64,000 nucleotides of DNA from Patiria miniata (Eukaryota; Echinodermata; Asteroidea; Valvatida; Asterinidae). Of the stretch, positions 60,301 to 64,000 are shown in pieces. The stretch lies in NCBI RefSeq assembly GCF_015706575.1, contig NW_024037076.1, positions 16,124,898-16,188,897 on the forward strand, given 5' to 3'. Each line of letters opens with the position of its first letter. The stretch's first letter is position 1. The notes beneath the pieces are model-generated. The model was given only the letters and a program-made list of their open reading frames with translations, did no database searches and was not told where the DNA came from. The translations under genes and the position numbers were made by a program.

Positions 60301-60512
60301 TAGCATTAACATGAAATTGGTGCTGGTGCCTAGTATGCCTAGGGCCTACGAAACACTGAATCCAGCCCTGTTGTGATACCCTTCTCTGAGAGAACACCCT
60401 GTGTATTTCAACTCTGTTCATTCTTTACTTGATTTGACAGTGGGATGCAAAGTCTTCCTGTAGAGTCGATTCCTGCCGACGCGTTTAGCGGGCTGTCAAG
60501 TCTTCAATTTCT
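23641..60512 (+). CDS. Secreted or membrane LRR protein gene with amplified 72-bp LRR exons (3' end off window)
   Basis: Exon model: 23641-23728, 27597-27699, 28389-28460, 29214-29285, 31216-31287, 33597-33668, 34438-34509, 35171-35242, 37330-37401, 38353-38424, 39097-39168, 40471-40542, 48285-48356, 49622-49693, 52136-52207, 53318-53389, 60441-60512. Signal peptide, LRRNT, then fifteen 24-residue LRRs of the pattern L1-x-L/M3-x-x-L6-P7-L/V8-x-S10-I11-x4-F16-x-G18-L19-x-x-L22-x-x. Every LRR exon is 72 bp, phase 2 to phase 2, splitting a Leu codon; such exon-per-repeat structure is known in LGR-type receptor genes. About 424 residues stay open with no stop. No LRRCT, TM or 3' exon is visible, so secreted versus membrane-anchored is undecided. 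All donors used are GT (GTAAG in every exon after the first except 28389, GTGAG) and all acceptors AG. Extracellular recognition or adhesion is inferred from the fold only. Confidence 0.8.
23824..24590. mobile_element. hAT MITE Z, copy 2 (767 bp) in LRR intron 1
   Basis: Termini CAGTGGCGTCAATCGC and, on the other strand, CATGGGCGTCAATCC. Flanks GGATAAAT (23816-23823) and GGATAAAC (24591-24598), 7 of 8 matching. It contains about three ~200-bp internal units against about two in copy 1, each with the GGGGCCC-type dyad and the GCTCTGTGGTGCGATCTGAG phrase, plus a GT microsatellite and G-runs. It starts 95 bp after exon 1. Confidence 0.85.
24821..27025 (+). mobile_element. hAT-like element X, copy 2 (2.2 kb), exact 8-bp TSD, in LRR intron 1
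   Basis: Termini CAGTGTTGTAG and CTACAACACTG. ACAGACAT at 24813-24820 and 27026-27033 is an exact 8-bp duplication. GAGACC/GGTCTC repeats fill about 150-200 bp at each end. Near-identical to 4500-6722 in reverse orientation. No transposase. Confidence 0.9.
27597..27699 (+). CDS. LRR gene exon 2: LRRNT-like cysteine cap
   Basis: Acceptor TGTCGTAACAG, donor GTAAGAAAC, 103 bp. With the G carried from exon 1 it reads ERCQIDCTRGMCCNRC, then a SIETVQSIDNTTICL tail. Clustered cysteines followed by a V-x-SI-x-NTT-x-x-L tail fit an N-terminal LRR cap, although the cysteine spacing is not the commonest form. It ends with CT, giving Leu position 1 of the first repeat. An opposite-strand ORF over the same bases is taken as a shadow. 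Confidence 0.7.
28161..28305. mobile_element. Small palindromic MITE (~145 bp)
   Basis: AATAGACCTATAACATAATG at the left is complemented by CATTATGTCTTAGGTCTATT at the right. An inner pair, GCTTTCCTATGGGAGC and GCTCCCATAGGAAAGC, flanks a ~20-bp loop, so nearly the whole element folds back. It lies in LRR intron 2. Duplicated flank not clear. Confidence 0.7.
28389..28460 (+). CDS. LRR exon 1 (divergent, not amplified)
   Basis: 72 bp, acceptor TTGTCTACAG, donor GTGAGTATT. It reads KLND at repeat positions 2-5, E at 12, and ends RLETL. It is clearly diverged from the A and B classes, as expected for the conserved first repeat next to the cap. Confidence 0.75.
29214..29285 (+). CDS. LRR exon A1
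   Basis: Class A (FGGL). Positions 2-5 EMNN, position 12 Y, 23-24 TE. Acceptor ATTCGACAG, donor GTAAGTTTGATG. Confidence 0.8.
29575..29646 (+). pseudogene. Class C pseudo-exon 1
   Basis: Similar to 32314-32385, but the acceptor AG is destroyed (ATTCAACCA), the donor is CTAAG instead of GTAAG, and two compensating indels scramble the first half. Not usable as an exon. Confidence 0.7.
30733..30770 (+). pseudogene. A-exon site lost by deletion
   Basis: The A-type upstream intron and acceptor (GGATTCGACAG) lead not into an A exon but into TATTAGTAATTCTTTGAG and then the pre-B intron (GAGCAATCTGATATGAC). The same junction occurs at about 33118, so one deletion was copied. Confidence 0.6.
31216..31287 (+). 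CDS. LRR exon B1
   Basis: Class B (FSGL). Positions 2-5 WMQS, 12 T, 23-24 HQ. Acceptor GACTTGACAG, donor GTAAGTTTGATAC. The downstream intron carries the marker MITE. Confidence 0.8.
31419..31819. mobile_element. Intronic hAT MITE with G-runs, copy 1
   Basis: Termini CAATAGCGCATCCAG and, on the other strand, CAGTGGTGTATCGGG. 8-bp duplication TCGAGTGA at 31411-31418, TCGAATGA on the right (31820-31827). Three G- or C-runs lie inside. Copied with the B-exon module. Confidence 0.8.
32314..32385 (+). pseudogene. Class C pseudo-exon 2 (open frame, dead donor)
   Basis: A full 72-bp LRR with an open frame (positions 2-5 KMIH, SIPAGALDGF, ending NLETL) and a good acceptor, but the donor reads CTAAGTTTGAC where A and B exons have GTAAGTTTGAT. 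It would be skipped without a frame change, because neighbouring introns are all phase 2. Confidence 0.7.
33118..33155 (+). pseudogene. A-exon site lost by deletion, second copy
   Basis: Identical junction to the one at 30733: ATTCGACAG runs straight into TATTAGTAATTCTTTGAG. Confidence 0.6.
33597..33668 (+). CDS. LRR exon B2
   Basis: Class B. Positions 2-5 RLEN, VES at 8-10, 12 P, 23-24 QY. Good acceptor and donor. Confidence 0.8.
33800..34122. mobile_element. Intronic hAT MITE with G-runs, copy 2 (3' truncated)
   Basis: The left terminus and the first G-run are as in copy 1. The right part is missing: the sequence passes directly into the pre-C-exon intron, showing a deletion after the module was formed. 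Confidence 0.7.
34209..34240 (+). pseudogene. Half C exon fused to pre-A intron (hybrid 1)
   Basis: The first ~30 bases of a C exon (acceptor ATTCGACAG, TTTTCCGCTCGTGTCGATT) join sequence that normally lies upstream of A exons (TATCCGCAAAATGAAAACC). No donor. The same junction recurs at 38125, 40240 and 49392. Confidence 0.7.
34438..34509 (+). CDS. LRR exon A2
   Basis: Class A. Positions 2-5 YLNN, 12 C, 23-24 QT. Identical in all 72 bases to A4 (38353-38424). Confidence 0.8.
35171..35242 (+). CDS. LRR exon B3
   Basis: Class B. Positions 2-5 VLAN, VES at 8-10, 12 L, 23-24 QW. Good splice signals. Confidence 0.8.
35374..35755. mobile_element. Intronic hAT MITE with G-runs, copy 3
   Basis: Same termini. 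Flank TCCAGTGA on the left, TCGAGTGA on the right (35756-35763). Confidence 0.8.
36317..36388 (+). pseudogene. Class C pseudo-exon 3 (open frame, dead donor)
   Basis: Open 72-bp LRR frame (positions 2-5 EIIN) with acceptor TTTCAACAG and again CTAAGTTTGAC in place of the donor, the same change as in 29575 and 32314. Confidence 0.7.
37330..37401 (+). CDS. LRR exon A3
   Basis: Class A. Positions 2-5 YLFD, 12 F, 23-24 QT. Differs from A2 only at codons 4, 5 and 12. Confidence 0.8.
38125..38156 (+). pseudogene. Half C exon hybrid 2
   Basis: Same fusion as 34209. The acceptor also reads ACTG instead of ACAG. Confidence 0.7.
38353..38424 (+). CDS. LRR exon A4
   Basis: Class A. YLNN at 2-5, 12 C. 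Identical to A2 and follows A3 with no B between them. Confidence 0.8.
39097..39168 (+). CDS. LRR exon B4
   Basis: Class B. Positions 2-5 RMES, 12 T, 23-24 QY. Identical in all 72 bases to B5. Confidence 0.8.
39300..39723. mobile_element. Intronic hAT MITE with 43-base G-run, copy 4
   Basis: Termini CAGTAGCGTATCCAG and CAGTGGCGTATCCGG (other strand). 8-bp duplication TCGAGTGA at 39292-39299 and 39724-39731. An uninterrupted run of 43 G spans 39330-39372. Confidence 0.85.
40240..40271 (+). pseudogene. Half C exon hybrid 3
   Basis: Same fusion junction as 34209, with an intact acceptor but no donor. Confidence 0.7.
40471..40542 (+). CDS. LRR exon A5
   Basis: Class A. Positions 2-5 YLIN, 12 F, 23-24 QT. 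The following intron carries the 6.7-kb LTR-type insertion. Confidence 0.8.
43274..43560 (+). mobile_element. TTAA-type repeat fragment nested in the LTR-type insertion
   Basis: Starts at TTAAAGGGAATATACATC and matches the reverse complement of 8566-8821, including two GGTTCCCTGAC-type motifs. Right boundary uncertain. Confidence 0.45.
46710..47132. repeat. Inverted repeat pair (~35-bp arms) inside the insertion
   Basis: GGCTAAATACCCCCTGTTCA at about 46718 and its complement at about 47104-47123 bound a ~400-bp segment that also carries CCGTGGGACGGT motifs and an AAGCGGGAG pair. Probably a small nested MITE. Confidence 0.5.
47815..48182. mobile_element. MITE with AAGTCTCCGGTTTCTGGTATG ends (368 bp)
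   Basis: AGTCTCCGGTTTCTGGTATG near the left end is exactly complemented near the right end, both preceded by A-runs and GGGAC or GGCC. It interrupts the GGTTATT/AAGTTCATAC intron phrase intact in the other module copies (e.g. 38990). No ORF. Confidence 0.8.
48285..48356 (+). CDS. LRR exon B5
   Basis: Class B. RMES at 2-5, 12 T, QY at 23-24. Identical to B4. Good acceptor and donor. Confidence 0.8.
48488..48883. mobile_element. Intronic hAT MITE with G-runs, copy 5
   Basis: Same termini as the other copies. Left flank TCCAGTGA, right TCGAGTGA (48884-48891). Confidence 0.8.
49392..49423 (+). pseudogene. Half C exon hybrid 4
   Basis: Same fusion junction as 34209 (here TCGATTCATCCGCAAAATG). 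Confidence 0.7.
49622..49693 (+). CDS. LRR exon A6
   Basis: Class A. Positions 2-5 SLIN, 12 C, 23-24 QV. The donor is GTAAGCTATC because an intron deletion begins just after it; still GT. Confidence 0.75.
49765..51592 (+). mobile_element. 1.8-kb insertion, probable solo LTR, with minisatellite
   Basis: It splits the intron phrase AATTTACAAAAAGGTC that is intact elsewhere, with TACAAA on both sides (49759-49764, 51593-51598). Near its right end are a TATA-type box (TATATATAATAAG, about 51236) and AATAAA (about 51542), the order expected for an LTR's U3-R-U5. No partner LTR or internal region was seen. Class is inference. Confidence 0.5.
50145..50910. repeat. ~60-bp minisatellite (TTGGTTGGTTTGGGCTTGA units)
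   Basis: About twelve copies of ATTGGTTGGTTGGTTTGGGC-like headers. The tails alternate between a CACATCATTTCCCCGAATG form and a CATAACTACATTCTATCTTA form, so the higher-order period is about 120 bp. Confidence 0.85.
52136..52207 (+). CDS. LRR exon B6
   Basis: Class B. Positions 2-5 LMHN, 12 T, 23-24 RE. The downstream intron lacks the marker MITE. Confidence 0.8.
53318..53389 (+). CDS. LRR exon A7
   Basis: Class A, more diverged. Positions 2-5 FLSI, 12 P, 23-24 KL. Begins with A, so the split Leu codon is CTA. Acceptor ATTCAACAG, donor GTAAGTTTGATG. Confidence 0.8.
53434..53657. mobile_element. hAT MITE (224 bp), exact 8-bp TSD
   Basis: Termini TATGGGCGTCGCC and, on the other strand, CATGGGCGTCGCC. 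TTGAAGAG at 53426-53433 and 53658-53665. Lies in the LRR intron after A7. Confidence 0.9.
53760..54808. mobile_element. Foldback element with ~200-bp terminal inverted repeats
   Basis: 53760-53965 reappears reverse-complemented at about 54595-54808 (shared GAGACGATGTTTGCTCCTGA, GGTCGTCCTAATTTT, GTACGGACCGGCGATC). The interior is GC-rich and unlike the introns. A 129-codon ORF (54033-54422) shows no recognisable domain. Ends lie in an ATCTATATAAGAG context; no clear duplication. Confidence 0.7.
55160..55500. mobile_element. MITE fragment with G/C-run
   Basis: Contains a C-run at 55197-55210 and a diverged form of the AATTGCCTCAGATCACACCAC phrase found in Z and in the 365-682 element. Ends not defined. 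Confidence 0.4.
55784..56393. mobile_element. TTAA-target element (610 bp)
   Basis: TTAA at 55780-55783 and 56394-56397. Inner ends AGCCAGAGTCCATCATTTG and, on the other strand, AGGTATGGTCCATCATTTG. TTAA duplication is typical of piggyBac and Kolobok groups. No transposase. Confidence 0.65.
56398..57613. mobile_element. TTAA-target element with 52-bp TIRs (1.2 kb)
   Basis: Starts GGTAGTCTGGTTCCCAGACC right after the TTAA shared with the preceding element. The right end is its complement, followed by TTAA at 57614-57617. The TIR continues through GAATCTTAGG at both ends. An inner inverted pair, CAACCTCGTCCCCAG (about 57040) and CTGGGGACGAGGTTG (about 57538), suggests another element nested at about 57034-57560. 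Confidence 0.75.
58275..58374 (-). repeat. tRNA-Arg(UCU)-like relic with duplicated anticodon arm
   Basis: On the minus strand, GGCCTGGTTGGA resembles an A box, and GAGTTCGAATCTC is a T-arm with B box. Between them the 23-base segment GAAGAAGTC(C/A)TGACTTCTAATC occurs twice, where CTTCTAA would be the anticodon loop (UCU). Not a functional tRNA; a tRNA pseudogene or SINE head. Confidence 0.45.
58455..58859. mobile_element. MITE (about 400 bp) carrying a tRNA-like sequence
   Basis: TCCTAGGAGGGTTAGGGGCAA near 58475 is complemented at about 58819-58838, with flanking GCAGGCTGCGTAAT and its near-complement outside and GAATAATTCA inside. A tRNA-like block lies in the middle. Confidence 0.7.
58615..58700 (-). 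repeat. tRNA-like sequence inside the MITE
   Basis: The minus strand has TAGCATAGTGGATAGCG (A-box-like) and, after an anticodon-arm-like stretch, CCTGGTTCGAATCCACG (T-arm with B box, 4 of 5 stem pairs). The acceptor stem is poor. A tRNA pseudogene or SINE fragment rather than a working gene. Confidence 0.45.
58891..59409. mobile_element. hAT element (519 bp), exact 8-bp TSD
   Basis: Ends CAGGGTGACCGT and GTCACCCTG. CCGGGAGT at 58883-58890 and 59410-59417. The interior is rich in TCTGCCAAAT-like phrases; no ORF of note. Confidence 0.9.
60116..60370. mobile_element. hAT-like MITE (255 bp)
   Basis: Starts CAGGCCCATATT and ends ATCCAGCCCTG. TTGTGAT lies on both sides (60109-60115, 60371-60377). 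It interrupts the TTTGTGTGATACC intron phrase conserved before B exons. AGGGCCTACGAAA occurs three times inside. Confidence 0.75.
60441..60512 (+). CDS. LRR exon B7 (last in window)
   Basis: Class B. Positions 2-5 GMQS, VES at 8-10, 12 P, 23-24 QF. Acceptor GATTTGACAG, donor GTAAGTTTGAAAC. The intron after it holds the empty form of the marker-MITE site (TTTCTTTCGAGTTCG, about 60631). No further exon was found to 64000. Confidence 0.8.
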
Positions 60513-61385
60513 GTAAGTTTGAAACGGCACTTGTTTTGTTTTTGATGTCACTGCAGCGGAGAGTGCAATCTCAATTTGCGTATTTTAAGATTTGGGTATC
60601 AATCTGACTCTCTCTACCCGTAACCATTTTCTTTCGAGTTCGATCCTTGAAATAGCTGGTAAATTAAGACTTTAATCGGGGGTAATCACGTACTTTTTAT
60701 TTTGATGAGATAATAAAACTGTTATTGTCGTAATGTTGTGGGTTTAAAAAGAAATTGGGAAATCAATTCTTCTCACGTAACTTTGCTCATGTATTATTAT
60801 TGATTTAATAAAGAAAGCCAGCGTGTGATTTTTTTATATTCTAATTTTAAACAGTCAAACTGAAAAAGCTGTTCAGCATTGTTTTATTTGGATCGTTTGC
60901 ATTTACGGCTCCTTTTAAGTAAAGTTTGCAGATTTCAGTTGTTGCTAAATTACTTTAACACCGACATAAATTATCCAAATATTACAAAAGAACCGCTAGT
61001 CTTAGTAGGTTTTGTAAAGACGTTATAAACCAAGGCACATGCCGTGCTAAAAAGAAACATTAAAAACAAAATAATAAAAATCTTTCAAATTTTCACCAAA
61101 TTTTCACCAATTTATATTTGTTATCAAATATAAATTTGCAATCTTGCATACTATGGGCGGCCATTAGGGCAAAAAAGACAATCACAAAATTAAAGTTAAA
61201 CAAAAATACAATAAAATTAAATGCAAAATAATAAACAATAACGTACAATTAACAATAAAAATGGAGGACAACAAAATAAAGAAACCCAAAACAAATTGAA
61301 TCCTAAAAAAATAAAAACACAAATTAAACATAACAAATAAAACATTCGTGTTAAATGTACAATAAAACACACATTAATCTAAACC

Positions 61386-61612
61386 CAAAATTACTGTAAG
61401 TCCCGCGACGAATGTTAACCCCAAAATTACTGTAAGTCCCGCGTCGAATGTATACCCCAAAATTACTGTAAGTCCCGCGACGAATGTATACCCCAAAATT
61501 ACTGTAAGCCCCGCGACGAATGTACCCCAAAATTACTGTATTAGTCCCGCGACGAATGTCAACCCCAAAATTACTGTAAGTCCCGCGACAAAATTGTAAA
61601 CCCCAAAATTAC
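61386..61612. repeat. 36-bp tandem array, left arm (~6 copies)
   Basis: Units of the form CCCCAAAATTACTGTAAGTC plus CCGCGACGAATGTATA. The reverse complement of the 63290 array. Confidence 0.9.
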
Positions 61613-63289
61613 TTAAAGCGGGGTACCAGTCTACATGGACTGGTACAGAACGGCCTATCACTGCAGCGTGGCCGCGCTACATGGACTGTACACGTGCAAC
61701 TTTTGCGTTTATTTGGAGGGGCGTAATTACACGAAGCCACTATGTTACATGTCAAGTCGGATTGGAGGGGAAATTGGGGGGGGGGGGGGGCAGCCACCAT
61801 GATCAATTAATATTGTCAGATTGGGCATTTTTTTCTTTTTTGAGAAGTGATTAATAGAGAACATAGCAAGGATGGACCGATATGTGCAGGCTAAGTTCAG
61901 GGAATAATATTAATTTTTGGAAAATTCCAAGAAAATTGCCAATTTGCCGCCGTGAAGTAAAGTTGATTTAACGGGGAATAAAATTGGGTTTTGTTATCAG
62001 CATCAGCAGGAAGGCCGTTCTTCTTTCTTTTTACTTTTTGGGAAAGGAGTCAAATGATCTGAGGACTGAAGGCTCTGCGAACTGATAAACATTTTTGACT
62101 TTATCTTGCGACCAGCATGACTATAAGTCTTGTAAGTTGTAGGGGAAAATTCTGTTGATTTACACTGGTATGGATATCGGTACCAGTGTAGGTACATAAT
62201 GCCTAGAGCGTATTTCAGAGACAAAGTTGAAAAACGCGAATACAACAAAGAAGATTTAACCCTTCTTCCTCAGTCAAAAAGGTGAGATTCTCGTGAACGT
62301 TAAGAGAAATTAACCGATGAAAAGATGCAACTTGTCTTTGACTTTTATGTTTATAAAGGCAGGCACTGCGTACACCACCATCTTTTCCTAAAAAAAAAAT
62401 TGAAAAAGTGGTCAGAAATTGCCTCAGATCGCACCACAGAGCATCTAGAATCCAAAAATTCAAACCGCACGCCGTAATTTTTTGGACTCACTTTTTGGAG
62501 GACCAATTTTGGAGTGAATACGTAGAAGACTAAACATATGGTGGCTAATGAAGTTCGGAAAAAGCACCCCAAAATATCCTCTGTTTCACCCGTCACAAAA
62601 ACAACAGGTGGGACGGCATAATTTAGTTAACCCACCCAAGTTAACCCACAAGTTAACCCACCCACCGCCACCACCTTGTATCGGAACCGGAACTTCCTAA
62701 ATGCGTATTTTACATATTGAAAAACCTAACAAATACACTCTGGGCAGCTCAATTATGTAACTACACTGGTATCCATACCAATGTAAATCAACAGAAATAT
62801 TCTCAATCAAAAATGTTCGCAGAGCCTTCGGTCCTCGGATCATTTTGACTCCCAGCCCAACAAGTATAAAAGAATTAGCAACAGTCCTGCTGATGATTAT
62901 AACAAAACCCAAAACCCAATTTTTTTCATTTTTTTCCCCTTTAAATAGTACTTCACGGCGGCAAATTGGCAAATTTTCTTGCAATTTTCCAACAATAAAA
63001 ATTATTCCCTGAACTTAGCCTGCACATATCGGTCCATCCTTGCTATGTTCTCAGCAATAAATCACTTCTCAAAAAAGAAAAACATGCCCAATCTGACAAA
63101 ATTAATTGATCATGGTGGCTGCCCCCCCCCCCCAAAAAAAATCCCCTCCATCCGACTTGAGTGACTTCGTGTATGATTACGCCCCCTCGGCCTCCAAATA
63201 AACGCAAAAGTTGCACGTGAACAGTCTGTGTAGCGCAGCCACGCTGCAGTGATAGGTTGTTGTATACCAGTCCATGTAGACTGGTACCC

Positions 63290-63748
63290 CGCTTTAAGTA
63301 ATTTTGGGGTTTACAATTTTGTCGCGGGACTTATAGTAATTTTGGGGTATACATTCGTCGCGGGACTTACAGTAATTTTGGGGTTTACATTCGACGCGGG
63401 GCTTACAGTAATTTTGGGGTTTACATTCGTCGCGGGACTAATACAGTAATCTCGGGGTATACATTCGTCGCGGCCGGGACTTACAGTAATATTGGGGTAA
63501 TACATTCGACGCGGGACTTACAGTAATTTTGGGGTTAACATTCGTCGCGGGGCTTGCAGTAATTTTGGGGTATACATTCGTCGCGGGACTTACAGTAATT
63601 TTGGGGTTTACATTCGTCGCGATACTTACAGTAATTTTGGGGTTTACATTCGTCGCGATACTTACAGTAATTTTGGGGTTTACATTCGTCGCGATACTTA
63701 CAGTAATTTTGGGGTATACATTCTTCGCGGGGCTTGCAGTAATGTTGG
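63290..63748. repeat. 36-bp tandem array, right arm (~13 copies)
   Basis: Units CAGTAATTTTGGGGTTTACA plus TTCGTCGCGGGACTTA, 34-38 bp with small variants (CGATAC, GGGGCTT). The unit being a multiple of 3 creates spurious ORFs rich in FVAGLTVILG, which I do not call genes. Confidence 0.9.
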
Positions 63749-64000
63749 GTTTAGTTTAATTTGTGTTTTATTGTACATTTAACATGAATATTTTATTTGT
63801 TATGTTTATTTTTACGTTTCAATTTTGTTTTGTTGTCCTACATTTTCATTGTTAATTGTACGTTATTGTTTAAGTTTGCATTTTATTTTATTTTATTTTT
63901 GCTTAACTTAATTTTGTGATTGTCTTTTTTGCCCTAATGGCCGCCCATAGTATACAATTACAAACTAGCTCGAGACTTGATGGCTCGGAGGTTCAACAGA

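Larger units (their letters stand above)
61140..63960. mobile_element. Long foldback element (~2.8 kb)
   Basis: Arms about 61140-62205 and 62745-63960 are reverse complements. Outer ends ACTATGGGCGGCCATTAGGG, then AT-rich sequence, a 36-bp tandem array, a unique segment with a G/C-run, and an inner ACACTGGTATGGATA-type block. The ~540-bp centre carries the GCCTCAGATCGCACCACAG phrase seen in other elements here. No protein gene. The architecture resembles foldback elements known from sea urchins (TU) and flies (FB); family membership is not shown. Confidence 0.8.

Noticed and set aside
63249-63759. Open frames made of FVAGLTVILGFT-like repeats
   Set aside because: They are translations of the 36-bp tandem array in the foldback element; the opposite strand is open as well.

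Overview
The window is a stretch of AT-rich nuclear DNA from an animal, very dense in transposons. Small phase-matched exons, a metazoan-type secreted leucine-rich-repeat (LRR) gene, a Ty3/Gypsy element with gag-pol and a jockey-like LINE all fit a marine invertebrate. An echinoderm or other deuterostome is my best guess; nothing in the sequence fixes the species.

The only host gene I can support is on the + strand and fills the right 60% of the window. It has a signal-peptide exon (23641-23728), an LRRNT-like cysteine exon (27597-27699) and fifteen LRR exons between 28389 and 60512. Each LRR exon is exactly 72 bp, encodes one 24-residue repeat and is bounded by phase-2 introns that split a Leu codon. 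The model stays open throughout and runs off the right edge without a stop codon. From 29 kb on, the exons fall into two classes in service, A (FGGL type, acceptor context ttgattcgacag) and B (FSGL type, acceptor context cttgacttgacag). A third class, C, has lost its splice donor or been cut in half. The C-A-B block, introns included, has been tandemly amplified. A small hAT MITE that landed in a B intron was copied along with it and marks the amplified copies. The residues that differ between copies are mainly those predicted to line the concave face of the LRR solenoid.

Left part: 1-1.09 kb holds LINE fragments in opposite orientations with a hAT MITE inserted. 4.2-7.6 kb is a nest of hAT-type elements (family Y, with X and Z inside it), several with exact 8-bp target duplications. 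9.6-22.6 kb is a large inverted arrangement: diverged arms around an 8.3-kb CACTG-ended element, which itself carries a young-looking Gypsy copy (12899-17767). Second copies of Z and X (23.8-27.0 kb) lie in intron 1 of the LRR gene.

Right part: LRR introns are interrupted by a 6.7-kb LTR-type insertion (40783-47480), a 1.8-kb insertion with a minisatellite (49765-51592) and many MITEs. Intron 53.4-60.4 kb is a stack of foldback, TTAA-target, tRNA-like and hAT elements. The window ends in a long foldback element with 36-bp tandem repeats in both arms (61.1-63.96 kb).

All splice sites, families and ages here were read by eye from one sequence. No transcript, database or alignment tool was used.
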